64,000 nucleotides of DNA from Paragonimus westermani (GCA_008508345.1 QNGE01000112.1:258721-322720), one strand, 5' to 3'; shown: positions 32,201-45,190, numbered from the stretch's first letter. Notes: generated by a model not told the origin, from the sequence alone. Translations and numbers: made by a program.

Positions 32201-35200
32201 TAATCCGTTCGACATCAATTCACGTGCGCCCGTGGTGCAATCGTCACGCAATCTTTCCCATTAAAGACATAATCAAATCTGTCTTGAAGTTAATATGCAA
32301 CTCATGAATGTCAATACTATACTGTTTTGAAACTACCTGCTGTTCGTACCAGAACAACTTGCTTTATGGTCGGAGTAATGAGGCTCTAACCATTACGGCT
32401 TAATTTTGAACGATATTGGGATCTTTGTTTTGTGTTTTAAATATTCGCAAGCTCACACGATGAATTTTTTCGCAAACCAAGCCAGAATTTGAAAGTTAAT
32501 TGGTCGATATTCCAGAAAACAAAAGGCTTATTTCCCGAATTCATTCATTACTTTCCTTGATAATTCACTTAATTCCCTTCCGAGGTTAGGAATACACTTG
32601 TAGGAAATAGTTGATTTCACTCATGCTGCAAATGGTGCCCAGTCCATTTGGGTATGCGAACTTCAAACTTGTCCACTGTTCTGGTGTTCACTTGACAGAC
32701 AATCAAGTGTTGGGAAACAGCTACTCACATGCAGAATTACAGCTTCACCTATCAAGTGTTGATCGACTGGCCAATGCGCATAATTGCATTTTCCGTTCGG
32801 ATTAATAGGTCTTGCGTGAAATGACGTGAAATTATAAAAACTGGACGAACGTCAAATACTAACTGACCAGAACTATCCCGGAAATGGAGAGCACTGAGAC
32901 ATTCATTTCTTAAAAGACTTACAAGGACGTCCGGTAAAACCATACTGGAATCACGTGAAGTTAATTACTTTCCCCTATAACCAGTAATCTCATGTTTCCC
33001 CTGTCTGATTGGTGAAGGTGTGCACTATACGTATTGTGGCTTAGTTTCCGAGTTTAGTCATTTATATTAAGCAACACATTTTTTCTCATAAATTTCATCC
33101 CAATGACATATAGGACATACGTAATAGCAACCCTACTCGGATAACGGATGAAATCATCGCCAGTCTCCTCTAGATTTTCCCAGGTGATCACCAACACTAG
33201 TATGGTCCACCATGCACCCGTGAGCTTTTTCATCGAACATAAGTCCAGACCTTCTAGTCACGGCTGATCCATAATACATGTGTATGTCATACGTGTCGTG
33301 TGTACTTAGGAAAGCTTTCCCACAGATTGTATACTATGTAATGAACAGTAAAAGTAAATATCGGTTAGTTTGTATAGCTGAACTGACTTCAAAAAACATA
33401 TTCACGCACAGCATTTCATTGCTGAGGCTACTCAGGCAAACTTGTGCATCTCTGTTAGGACGGTTTATGTAGGAGACACTGAACTGAACACTCTCACCAG
33501 TTAATCCTTTTGTAGGTATGCTGGAGAACTAGCCGGGCTCAAATGAAATATTTAGTCGGTTAAAAGTTGTTTAGTTTCATTGTTATCGAAAGGATAACGG
33601 TTTTTCTAACTCCGAGATTTCCAGACGCAGGAATGAACCTGTCTATTCTAGTTAAAGGCAATACTTGTGAACGTACTACTTCATTTCAAATCTCACTGTT
33701 TCGTGCTCGTTACAAAAACTTGTCAGAAACCGACTGTTCAGTCGCCATGAACAAAGCACTGAAAGATAGACACGCTTTTACGTTACTGGACATGGAGAAT
33801 ACACAATAGTGTGCGTAATTTCCACGTGTAAGACAGGCTAAGCAAACCAGTGTGAGCGAAGATTGACCACTATCTTGATCATCTAACAGCATCCGCTTCA
33901 CCCACGCTTCCTCGTTAGCAACAGAATTAAGGCGGGAATGATTGTTGACGCTCCGTGGAAACATTTCACCCAAATAGTCCTGCGAGCTTCAACATAACCA
34001 AGAGCCATGTGAATATACAGGGTGACAAAAATGATCGACGACGCTCTATTCGCGAACACCAATTACTTCCATCTTCCTGAGAAAAGGTTACTGCCATCGG
34101 ACGAAAATGGGTTACCTGTCTGTGCACTTTTGCAGTATGCAGGCTGTCTTTGGGCCTATTCGTGAATCAAACAAGTTAACTGGGTAGTTTGTAGCACTCG
34201 GCTCAGACGTTTCAGCAAGATACAATGTAAATTTCAAAAGTTGTCTTTTTTCGACTTGTTGCATCATTACAAACATACGCTAACGGAGTGTTCACCGAAT
34301 TAATATGATCTGGTCACCTGGTTTATACAACTTAAGTTCCTCATAAACACCAGCCGCAATTACTACTTTAACTAAAGTTAATCCCTACAACAACATTTGC
34401 AAGTGGATCCCTACACGATCTCTAGTGTGTTTCATACATTTTATTGAAGTTAAAACAATTAAAATGAACTCTGCTTTTTGGTGACCAGACGAAATCCTAT
34501 TCAAAGTGGAAATCAACATTAACTTGTGTTTTCAGAATATTTTGACACAAGCATCTCAGTTGCCAGTTAATCTGGGTTCATGGCAAGAATACACTCTCAT
34601 TCAACGAACTGAGACAAACTGTCTATCTATCGTTCTGCATTCCCCCAAGCCCAACACCCGACATCTTCTTGATCTTCGTAAGCCTACTCGATGAAACTTT
34701 GTTATTCTTAGTACGCGGAAGAAAATCCGCCAACAGATGCGTGCACTCCGGTGAAGGTCACTGCCCTTCATAAACAGCTAAGAGTAAAATTCTGGCAAGG
34801 TTCCACTGGCAGAGTGCAGACCGGTAGGTGACACGTGAAAGTGACATCAGAAGGTGAAAAAACGTATACCATCAAGGGTACACCATGTGGACACAAAGTG
34901 AATGTGTTGGGTTTGTGCTATGGAAGAAATTTGGCCAAACGTAGACAGGTCAACGGGGCCTATGAAGAAAATACGACCAGACGATCGAGCAGCGTCCCCC
35001 TAACTTTCTAAATCTGATTGATATCGAGATACCAACAACAAATACCGACTGTTTCATCAATTCAAAATGAGTAACTAAATCTTAACGGCGTGCAAACAGC
35101 CTTCGGGAGGAGACGTAATTTATTTGTAAGGTGCACTTCTGATCTGTAGTGGATGAGCAATGAATGTTTCTCTGCTCAAAATTTTGCGTACAGAAAAGTA

Positions 35201-35386
35201 TACTATCTTTAAGGAAGATTTATTCTCTTCTACAAGACTTACGAAAGAGAAGGATTTCTAATCCGGTATGTATTCCTGTAACCTCATAATGTTACAGTTG
35301 TGAGGGTAGTTTACCCGCCAAAAATTTTTATTAATGTTTCCCCTCACAACCAACCAGAGGTTTCTTTGAATTTGTTTGAATATGTA

Positions 35387-35421
35387 GTCAAAAGCGTCCA
35401 AAAGCGTCAAAAGCCATCAAA
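35387..35421. repeat. Short tandem of CAAAAGCGTC
   Basis: Three successive variants of a 10-11 bp unit (TCAAAAGCG, CCAAAAGCG, TCAAAAGCC) in channel intron 1. Too short to suggest a function. Confidence 0.6.
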
Positions 35422-36590
35422 GTGTTAAACAGCAGAACGTTCTCTTTAGACCTGAAGGGTATATCACGTGAACTAACCGTTCTGCGAACAGGTGTTTACT
35501 AACACTTAAAAATGGCACCTAAGATGCGCGATTTTGAAGGTGTGGATTGGTTAGAACGAATACAGACACGTGTGCACGGACGTGTTCCATTGATATAGTC
35601 TCTGTTATCAACAGGTGCATTACAAATATATGACTTCACTTGAATTAATCATCAAAATTTCTAAATGAGGCAAATGCTGACAACTCTGGTGTACACAGAA
35701 TGGAACTTTTTGTGAAATAAAATGCAGTGAGGTAGCCTTATTGTGAATGCTAGCGTCGACACTTCTGTGACAGTTTCAGTGTTCACAAATGCCTCCTATC
35801 TGCTGTTACTTCATATGACGATAATTATAAACACCTGTGCCTGAAACAGACGGAGATTTGGACAGCTGTGAAATTTTTAAAGTATTCGTGACAAACACTT
35901 TGGCACTAAACCTGTTTTTATGTTTTTTGAGAATATCTTACAAAGACCCCTCAATGGAATAACGAGGTGCAACTGGCATTCGTTTTTTCTTCTCCATCCC
36001 CCATGGAGCAACCTTAAGACGCGGTCTTGAACTGTGACATAAGAACCGCCCCTTTGACATGCCAGGTGGAATTGTGTTCTAACTGCTTCCAATCATTTTG
36101 TTTTGCTAGTCTTCCAACAGAACGATGGTGGTCACATCTAACTTTGTCACCGTTCCACTGGATTATTATCTGCTGTGAGTCATTAGACAGACGAAATTGA
36201 AATAGTTTTATATTGAGTACTTTAAGAAATTTCGTGATCTCATGATACGCAATAAAATTTGGGTAGGTTTGACTATTGGATTTGCTTAGGATACTTTTGA
36301 AGCAGCAGATTTTATACAAATACTTTTGATTATTGTTGGCGTTAGTGTGCAAAACGGGAAAAAATGCAACGTACACAATATCTCTGTTAAAATGGTAGCA
36401 AACAAGTCCAATTGAATAACATCGATTTACATCGAACTGCGTTGATGTGACGCATCCCTCGCAGACTTCGTACAACTCACGTGGCCAATGTTACGTAACG
36501 AAGTCTCATGACGCAAACCAGACAAATAAACTGTTGACTGACATCTTTCGCTTTAGTGATATTTTATCTACCACCCCCATCTAACCCATA

Positions 36591-36665
36591 TAAATGTGTT
36601 GTATTTAACCTGATGATGAAACACCGAAAACGAGCTTGTTTGCTACGCATTTCTTCTCATGACTA
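36591..36665 (+). repeat. Dispersed repeat copy with CTGATGA...GAAA core
   Basis: This segment matches the right arm of the inverted repeat at 59,172-59,285. Shared words are GTATTTA, CCTGATGATGAA, ACGAGCTTGTT, GCTAC and TCATGACTA, in the same order and spacing. The third copy is the left arm, in reverse complement, at 58,975-59,088. Conservation of CTGATGA (36,610-36,616) and GAAA (36,626-36,629) across copies is notable. Sequences of this type occur at the ends of Penelope-like elements, but identity was not tested. Confidence 0.7.
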
Positions 36666-39599
36666 AATCGGGCATATTCACAGTATTGAAACTCAAGTAG
36701 TCCAATATTCGGTCTAAACCTATCACTCGTAAATGCTGACGACAAGCCTGTACCCACACTGGGGTTGGTGTAAGTTTCACTTCATATATGTTGAACTTCA
36801 CACGATAACAAGACCAGTCTATCTAATTAATTTTCAGCCATATATTCTCTGCCGATTTCAGAGATGAATTAATAACAAAGAAACATATAGAGGCTCGGGC
36901 TTCCAAAACTCACCTCAACCCTTTCGGATTTGATGATTCGTTGTGATTTTGTTCTAGTTTTAGTTAGAACGTTAATGTATTGCCTGAATTGTGCGCATTT
37001 CTCCAAGCGTGTAGTAAACGTTGAGAAACTACAAGTTAACTGCCAAACGAACGCCCAAATGGCTAGTGAGTGTGCTACATACTTATTAAGTTTTAGTGAT
37101 GTCGTTCTATCGTTAAGTACACCGACATTTTGCCTTCTGAAAGAGAACCATGGGAAGCGGCAAAGTCGTCATTTCTAACAATACACAAGATATAATGTAG
37201 AACTGAGGGGACTGTAAATTAGTGCTGCTTAAACGCACAGGATTTTTTATGTCGAAGTTCTGAAAAAGCGTGCTGGTCAAGGTTGAGTCACTTGTCACTG
37301 GATCACGCAATCGTGCTGTTTGTATAATTTATAACCACAGTAATTGAGCGCAAATTCAAGTGATCTCTTCAACACACCTGAACACATTCATCCAAGTCAG
37401 TCACCCCAAGCGTTATGGTCCAGCTCTACAACAGTGCAACTTGCTACACGCGAGTTTGCTTAACTGCACGCCAAACATTGCACAGCTTGCCAGAAACCGA
37501 AAATAATGCCACAAAAGTGGTGCAGTAACATGAACATGATGATGAACTACGGCTAGAACTATACATCATATACAGGTAAATTGTGATCACGCTTTTTATC
37601 TAATTAACATCAAGGCCTTCGAGGAGTATCGAAGAGATTATGGATCATTTCTGAAAGAGCAAATTTTGTGGTGGAAACCAGTGAACTACATATGGTACCA
37701 CAGTGTGATTAGGAAATTGGGCTGTACTCAGATAATAATGAGAATTCAATTCAAATCTTCAAATATAAACTGATCCAAACGGTAGGATAAGGAGAGAAGT
37801 TGAAGTTGATGGTTTCTTTCTCGTATCCACATCAGGACATGTGAATATTTACCTGGTTGAAGGTTGGGAAACATACAATATTGAGCTGAAAGTCTAATCA
37901 AGAACAGACTTTGGCAGAAGTGAGATAGCTGACACAGATTACAATTAAACCTGACTGCTACAGTGGTCGTTTCCAAACTCAGATAAATTTAATTGATATC
38001 AGTTGAAAAAAGTAAACGAGAACAAAGCTAATGTTTTACAGCGTTACGAAAAAGTATGCGTTTGCCACTGCCTGACGAACCGCGCAATAATGTGGCTGTT
38101 ATTTATAGGTATGAAAACTATGATTTTCTGTTGGTCCCTGTCTGGTTCCTTGAAAAGACTAGCTGGCGTAATTCTAGGTTTCTGAAGATACTAAATTAAG
38201 AAGATTTTGTGAGTACTTTTGTACGTCTGATAAACAAACAACGAAGTTGTTCTGTATGGAACAGACCAATACTTTCAGGATCAGCTGAAAAACTGTGGAA
38301 AAAAGAATACTTCTGAAGACCTATAACAGAAATTTGTAGGCTGAATATTGTACGATTGGGAGAACGTTATTCTACTAGTTACGCGAACAAATATTTTACT
38401 TTGTTAACTAGGTTATACAGTGAAAAAGCTGAAAACAGCAAAACAGCGTAAAGTTTGGATATGGAGAGCTCACACACAAATTTTCTCTCATTGATGCCAA
38501 AATCATACAGGCTGCTTGCAGGTTACCTGGGATCAGAGTCTGTGCGCCGCATACAAGCAGAAATTGCTTACAAACTTACTGATAGCCGAACTAACATCTG
38601 TACAATTTGTCCTAATCATTTCCCCCCATTTTTCTCATGTCTTTATCCAGATCAGTGAAGAGGTTTTTTCTTTTCTGTGCACTGTCTGGCAACTACGACA
38701 ATTTAGGTGATTAATCACACTAGAATGATATCTTTTCGCTGAAACTTCACACCATTCAGTAGTTCACACCTGCTTCTCACAAGACATTTTTTCAAATGCT
38801 AGCCTCAGCTGACTATGGCAAGTCCAAATGATCACCGTGTTTTTCTTTTCTGTCATTTTCTGTAACGCTTATTTATAATTTTATATTATCATACATTAAA
38901 ACTTTGCTATAAATTATATACTGAAAATATCATACGTTGTTGTGAAGAAAATATTTCAGGAGTTCAACCAACTTTAACTGACTACTCCGTTTTGGTTCAG
39001 TCGAGGGAGTTCAGTACTCAAAATTGTAACACCGTTCTTTATTACGAAAACAAAATGCATTAGACTGACGTTTTTGAGATTCTGCTTTATTGAGAACGGA
39101 AAGGATAAGAATTGCAACGTTGCTAAAATAAAATGTTATATGTTTTTCTACCTAGCTTGGCTGTAACCAACTGACCAGGATGATTATAGCTTCAGTGACT
39201 AACGCCCACTGGCAAGCCGTTTGGACTTGTCGGGCGAGTATATTCCGCAGAAAAAATTAATAGAAACCTATACTCTACATGTGTATGCCTTTGAATTTTC
39301 CTCCTACGATTAGTGTGATTCAGCTTGAATCAGTTGTAATCACAAGCACTCTGTTCGCTCCATGACGACTTGCAATCAAGCATAAATTACGAGTTTCTGC
39401 GGTCTTTTCTTAACGCATAGGTTATCAGAGTGAAAGGAACGAGAGACAGACGAAAAGCTGGTCATCACCTGACCTATTGTTTCCTAAACCTCTACTGTAA
39501 CATTAAAAATAGTACTTCCTAACTGTGACTGTGAACTTTTGGTGACGTCATAACTCTGGATGTAGTTTGCTGGCCTGTCCAAAGGTCAGTCCGCTGGTA

Positions 39600-39745
39600 C
39601 TTATTGATCTGTAGTCAGAAATCGGGTTATTTTCAGCATAAAAATCACTCACAGTTGAGTGCAGCTTTTGTATCCAGATGGACTTCTCAGTCAACCTTTT
39701 CCGGAAAGAGGCAGTGTATTCGAGTTTCGTTCTCATTAGAACTCG
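39600..39745 (-). repeat. Dispersed coding-like repeat, copy 1
   Basis: On the minus strand this stretch encodes SFRKRLTEKSIWIQKL and then ENNP, in step with SFRKKLVRMSIRMRKL and ENNP of the copy at 54,960-55,055. DNA similarity runs from a CTCGAAT word to GTGAGTGATTTTTATG. Four other copies lie at 54,960, 55,035, 60,780 and 62,745. The parent protein was not recognised. Confidence 0.6.
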
Positions 39746-42623
39746 CCCGTAGCGTACATCCATAATATGGCCCGGACCGGAACTCAGGTCACACCGGGTA
39801 TAGCCGGATTATTGTGTTTCAACGTTCAACCACTTTAGCTTGTATCTAGTGATAACGTTTCTTGACCGTCCTGAGCGGATACCCAGCTACTCTCTGTTAA
39901 ATCCAACTGATAACTCCACGACTAGGTACCTCCAGAAATTTCCAAGTTCTTTAAACCGGCTAGTAGATATTTTAGATCACTGGTGAGTAGCTGAGGTGAT
40001 AAATGCCAACCATTCCATTTTTTTAACCATCTGTTCAAATGTACATTATAGCTGAGGATTTACGCGAACATGATTCGTAAAGAGTTGCGCAGTTCCTAGC
40101 AGTATCTGCATAGCTTCACGGATGTTCTAAATCAATATCTCTTAGAATCATGTGATCCTGCAGATTTTGGTTTGTTTGCATATTATGATCCGTTCGCAAC
40201 CATTCAAGAGGAGAATCAAGGTTTGGTTCAACGTTTGGTTTCAGTGATCTTCAAAAACGGGTAATCAAGCCTACAACCTATCTATGAATGGGCTTCTAAG
40301 TATCACTTCAGAGACTGAGTTAGGATGTAAGTTGCCAACTCACCAGCCGTCAATATTGCCAGCTATCCTCAGGGTTAATATGTGCTCATGAGTCTTCCAA
40401 CAGGAATAGTTGAAACCTAATGGTGAGTGCATAGTACCACACACCAAAGTTGCGGTCAGGATAACCCCCAATCTTTCTAACGAAATTTGGTCAAAAGTAA
40501 ATCATGGATGTTCACAACAGTTGTAACTAGCTTCATAAACGGGACAGCGCGTGATGTATTTTTTGTGTGGTAACCAAATGTCACACATTTGGTGCGGTTT
40601 CAGCTTAACCTTATTAGGCAAACGCATTTTAACTGTCGCAACTGTTTTGTAGTAAAGCAATCAAAATATTCCTTTTATTTTGAGGTGTTACTGAAACTTT
40701 GAAGGTTGTACGTATGTTGTGTCAGACAGAGATAGGTGGTCAACTTTGTAACTCACGAAGTCAAGTTAAGGCCGTGTGTTGTAAAGTTTAAGTGCTTCTC
40801 CCTGCCACGGCAACAAATTCGTAAGCATTGACTGGGACAAAAGTATGACTCCCGGAGTGAGATATTCTGGAAAGCATCTCGGAAAGTGTGAAACGGCTTG
40901 CAAGTTGCGAACGGAGTGTTATAAAGCCAAACGTGTTTACTACGGGAAAAGCCTGCCTCTGCTTTTGGCACAGCTTGTCTTCATTCGCAAGAAACGTTCT
41001 TCTAGAAAGATGCGTGGTTCATTTCAGACGATAGAGGATGATTTATAACCATCTTACATGGGTTTCTGGTCCAGCATTCGGATATGAGTATCCGTTCATG
41101 AAATCACTAGGATAGAACACAAAGTGCCTCACACCCGATAACCCGCGTTCATCCATCCGTCCGAACACTACGGATAGGGTCAAATCGGTGAACAAACGTG
41201 AGTCTGCTTGTTGATTTGAAAGGAGAAACTCAACAATTTTGCCGGGATGTTAAAGCCTAATTCAGCTTTGATATTACAGAAAGCTTTGGACAGGTTAAAT
41301 CGGACGCGTATCTACCTTTTTACAGATAAAATGCGATTCAAACTGGAGTCAGTTGCACCAGGATAGTGGCTCCATATACTGAGTTCCACCGTCACACACA
41401 TCCGATTTTAACATCGGCGAAAGTGTATCGCATGATTGTAACGAACAAAACTACTCAGTGAAAAATCACACAACTCTGAAAATATTAAATCTGGAACCAA
41501 GTCGAACTCAGCTAACTGTCCGTAAAGTGAAAGGTTAAGCGTGAACACCTAGACAATATCAGTGTGCAATAAATCAAACAAATTCTAGGTGCCGGAAAAT
41601 AACTACAGACTAGCCGTAAACAAATAAAGCACGTTCAGAGTGCACCAATCAAGGCTGAAAAAAACAGCTAGAATTTGGGACAGTAGAGACAAGTTGCTGT
41701 CGAGATTATACTATCCGCGTCTCCATTATTTATGGTTTAATCTTTGTGGTCACGTTCTACTTTAGCCTTATAGTTAAGTTGAGAGATTTTGGCAGCTGAA
41801 AGTTCCATTGGTGCGTGTGACCTTTCGTTAATTTTGACTGTGGTCTGACCGGAAGAAACCTCCTATGGACGCGCACGAATCTGATCGGTACGGAGTATTA
41901 ACTCACGATGAATCTCCCATTCCATACGAACACAGTCCACTGCAGTTAAGCCCGATGCGTTGATGGCGGTTTCAAATAACATAACCCTGTACCGTTACGC
42001 GATTAGTAGAAGCTGTAGACCACTTTGTAACCGCAATATAGACACTCGTTGGAACCGTTTGCGTTCGTTTCACTTGGTGGGCACTTGTTCTATTCACAGA
42101 CTGTATATAAACACAGGTAAACCTACAAACTCCGGATCAGACTGTAATTCACGCTTTTTCCAAAAGTAACAACTTTCTGCATTATCACATTTCCCTGTTA
42201 TATATAAACTGGATAATTATATTATGGTGCTTTTTTTAGGTTGATGTATTCCTAAATAGCTGTTTTGGTACAAGATCTGGTTTATTGTTAATTAGATGTT
42301 ACTCTTGATCGATTCCAGAAGTTTCTTGAGATAAACAACCCGGATAGATCGACTATTAACTATCGGACCAGTTGATATCCGAAACTTCGTCCCTGCTCAT
42401 AAGAGAGCAGTCTCATTGTCACTTTAAGATCAGGTATCAGTACGTACGAGTGCAATCCTCGATTGCAAATGAGTATTGGTTAGTTCTTCTACACACTTTG
42501 AAGAGACAGTCAAAAGAACCTCCAGCACACCTCATAAGCGAAAGTGTTGGTGAGAAGAGATTAACCGTCGAATTGTTTTGTTACAAACTGAGTAACTTAG
42601 GGTAAACCAAAAGTGAGAAATCT

Positions 42624-42703
42624 GGGGTTAGGCTGACTTCAAACCAGCGACAGATACAGCGTGTGCAAATGCCTCAAGCGCTCAACCAACTGATCCATGA
42701 AGC
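42624..42703 (-). repeat. tRNA-like SINE head (minus)
   Basis: Read on the minus strand, GATCAGTTGGTTGAGCGC gives a pol III A-box-like D arm. About 35 nt on, GCTGG, TTTGAAG, TCAGC forms a complete T arm: a five-pair stem counting one G-T pair and a seven-base loop resembling TTCGAAT, with a B-box core. An anticodon stem and a matched acceptor stem could not be built, so this is a tRNA-derived SINE head or pseudo-tRNA, not a working tRNA gene. Confidence 0.6.
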
Positions 42704-42910
42704 AATGCCGTGGGTTGGGAAGCTTCATATTTGGGATCTGTTATCCACCCGTCCCACTGTCTCAGGATCAATCCACCAAATGATTCAGAGGATCGACTGC
42801 CTCAGCAGGATTTTCTCAAAGTTCACGCTGAAATCCACAAACGCAGCTGTTAAGCAGAGTAGTTTTATTAGTCACCAGTAATTTGGTGAATTTGAAGCTC
42901 TGAGCTACTG

Positions 42911-42998
42911 ATGCGCCTTCATAGCTCAGCTAGTCGAGCGCTTAACACATATTGGCACGTTATTCTTGTCGCTTGTTTAAATGCAGCCGAAGCCCTGA
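42911..42998 (+). repeat. tRNA-like SINE head (plus)
   Basis: TAGCTCAGCTAG (42,922-42,933) is a good A box, and GCTC/GAGC form a perfect four-pair D stem. The T-arm region is poor, with only a weak B box around GTTTAAATGC. A 17-base phrase downstream (AAATCTACCAAACTATT, 43,030-43,046) recurs exactly at 58,415-58,431, which may be a shared SINE body or tail. It points away from the minus-strand tRNA-like segment 208 bp upstream. Confidence 0.5.
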
Positions 42999-43772
42999 TT
43001 TTCCACAGCTGGGTCTCATATAAATCATTAAATCTACCAAACTATTCATCACCATTGTACACCTGATAATCGGATGTCCGCAGGATATATAAAATATTCA
43101 GAGGATGGAAAGTTTAGTCAGTCTTTTGCTGAGTCAAATCTAGGTTCTTCTCACCAAGCTTTTCCTGTGAAGCTTGTTTTTTTGAAAAAAATTTCCATCA
43201 ACTTAGGATTTCATGCTTCAGGATATGAGCGACCAACTACTGGCTGGCAAATTTACGTAGTTCATTACTCCAGTTAAACTAGTAGTGAAACAAAGACCTA
43301 ATTGGTCATCACATGTGTACAGCCAACTCGACTGTGTAGACCGATCGATCATACAGCAACTCACGACATTGTCGACTTAAAAACATTCCTCTCGATACAT
43401 AGGGCTACGTATGTTGAAATTCAGTCGTGCCACTCATACGGTTAACAACTGAATAGCCAGTACTCTTGCCTTACTCCTATGTTGGCCTTAGTAAGTTTTC
43501 CTGTCTGAACGAGGATGTGGTCTACTGGTGAGCTCCTACGAGAGCAAAACTCATGTGCAATACCTCCTTTCGAAGTTTAATTAGTTGCAAAAGCATCAAC
43601 AAACTGTGAGCAGTGTTCAATTCACAGAGGTCTGAATCCCCACGGATTAATTAATGGCTTACACTATGTTGGTGTGAGGAATCAAGAGGAACGGTGATTC
43701 AGTTTATCAAAAACAGCCCATAGAAGATGTGAAATGAATTTGGCAGCTTTTTAATCTTTTACCACGACTTAC

Positions 43773-45170
43773 CTGGAAGTATTTTACCTGAGAGAAATGT
43801 AGACGCAGAATACTTTGCAACTGTAAGTCTGGCATGCACGGATTTACGAAAACCACCTCGACGTCCGACCTCTGACGATCCTCATGCAGAAAATCTGATA
43901 GAAAAGTCTTTACCGAATCTGTCGTGATTTCCCCACATACCACAATGTGTGATTTACCTTCGGGTTTCATGTAGGAACCCGAGTATTTTCGTACGGTGAA
44001 GAAGTTCTCAGCAATCACAGGAATTGCACTGGCAAATGTAGCTAATGCAATAAGAATGAACAGACTGATGTAAACACGACCCAAAACGGTCTGTGGAGTG
44101 ATATCACCGTAGCCCACGGTGGACATCGTCACAATAGTGAAGTACAAGGCATTGGTGTAGGTTATCGGATTTGTTACGTTGTATGGTTTTCCATGAAGAA
44201 TATCCCCAGTATTTTCGAGGAGCAATAACATTCCGGCACCCGATAACCAGATTGACATGAACATCGTGCAAAAATGACATAATCTTAGACTAGAAGCAGA
44301 TTTGATCAGGTTCAAATTGTGTAACACTTCCGATAGGTTCACCAGACGGAAAGCGCGTACAAACCGGAAGCCAAGCCAGGTCCGTCGGATCCAGAAACCC
44401 AACAATGTGGGTGGGACTGTCAAGTAGTCTATTATGGAAAACCAGTCTACCCAAAACACAAGAGCGTCGCGAGCAGCAATCAGACGAACGAGAAAGTGGA
44501 TTAGGAAGAACACGTTCATGAGGAAGTCCAGAGTTCGAAATCTTCTCCCTTTGTGTCCACATTTTTCCACCTCCCCTGGCCACACGGTAGCTTCAAAAGC
44601 ATAAATACCGAAAGAACACAAACTGAGGATCATGGACAATGCAATAAATGCTCTTCCGGTACGCCACTGATAACTGACCAGTCGTAAGGCAAAAATATGT
44701 CCGAATTGATTGAATGCACTCACTCCGTTTCTAATCCTTGTCCCCAATGAAGGCGGATTCACTGCTAGAACAGAATAGCTGTTGGAAATAATTGAGTTTT
44801 CAGGGTGGAAGTCACCAGGTTCATCCAGGTTCACGTAGCTGGATCTTTGTGATGGGGAATTGACCCTTCTGGATTGAAAGCTTGAATCTATCACATCCAC
44901 ATGGAAATTTGGTTTACCGCCTGGATGGTTGTTTGCCTTGAAACTTGATCTTTCAATTGTTTCCGGACAGCATGCATCTTGCATGCGCTGACACAATTGA
45001 AGCAGAGCACGGTATGTGAGGATAAATGCGATACCGCCCAGGAAACAAGCCACGGACGAACCAAGAAAGATGTACCAACCTGTCCTTTCCATACAGGCCT
45101 CCCAATGCAATCTATTGACCTTCGACGGTGAGCCTATGTTGAAGAAGTCCATGTTGGTTGTGTTAGCCAT
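43773..45170 (-). CDS. slo: BK/Slo1 potassium channel, exon 1 (S0-S6, start of RCK1)
   Basis: 1,398 nt, 466 codons, donor CAG|GTAAGT. The product forms the plasma-membrane pore and voltage sensor of a large-conductance K+ channel tetramer. S0 lies at about 32-57, with a long Ser/Asn-rich cytoplasmic loop containing CC (67-68) where BK is palmitoylated. S1-S3 run over about 173-258. S4 (266-283) keeps three Arg (269, 272, 275) in LGFRFVRAFRL. Then come S5, the filter STVGYGD (350-356), S6, and RCK1 from KSHIVVCGEIT (406-416). Asp426 and Asp431 match the RCK1 calcium ligands D362/D367. Glu438 matches E374, but Lys463 replaces E399. Val385 replaces pore-mouth E321, while Glu388 keeps E324. The start is ATG in ACAATGG; TAG lies in frame six bases upstream. 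Confidence 0.96.
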
Positions 45171-45172
45171 TG

Positions 45173-45190
45173 TCTAAAATTGGACGAAAA
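45173..45190 (-). other. Probable splice acceptor just before the channel start codon
   Basis: On the minus strand TTTTTCGTCCAATTTTAG immediately precedes ACA-ATG. A pyrimidine-rich tract ending in TAG three bases before the ATG suggests a spliced 5' UTR. In trematodes it could also be a trans-splicing acceptor for the spliced leader. Neither can be told apart from sequence alone. Confidence 0.5.

Larger units (their letters stand above)
25493..43772 (-). other. Channel intron 1 (18,280 bp, phase 0)
   Basis: Bounded by the donor CAG|GTAAGT at 43,772 and the acceptor AACAG at 25,493-25,494, both read on the minus strand. The items found inside are listed separately: AT microsatellites, a cathepsin-propeptide-like fragment on plus, a psq-like exon on minus, a short CAAAAGCGT tandem, two dispersed repeats, and two tRNA-like SINE heads. 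The rest (25,500-27,300, 29,260-36,590, 36,670-39,590, 39,750-42,620, 43,000-43,770) holds only short chance frames, as far as I can see. Confidence 0.85.

Noticed and set aside
36014..36475. 153-residue minus-strand frame in channel intron 1
   Set aside because: Long for the region, but Asn/Ile/Lys-rich with no domain, no clear splice sites and no match to the channel or to retroelement motifs.
44290..44583. Second minus-strand frame within channel exon 1
   Set aside because: It is an out-of-frame reading of the S2-S4 coding region.
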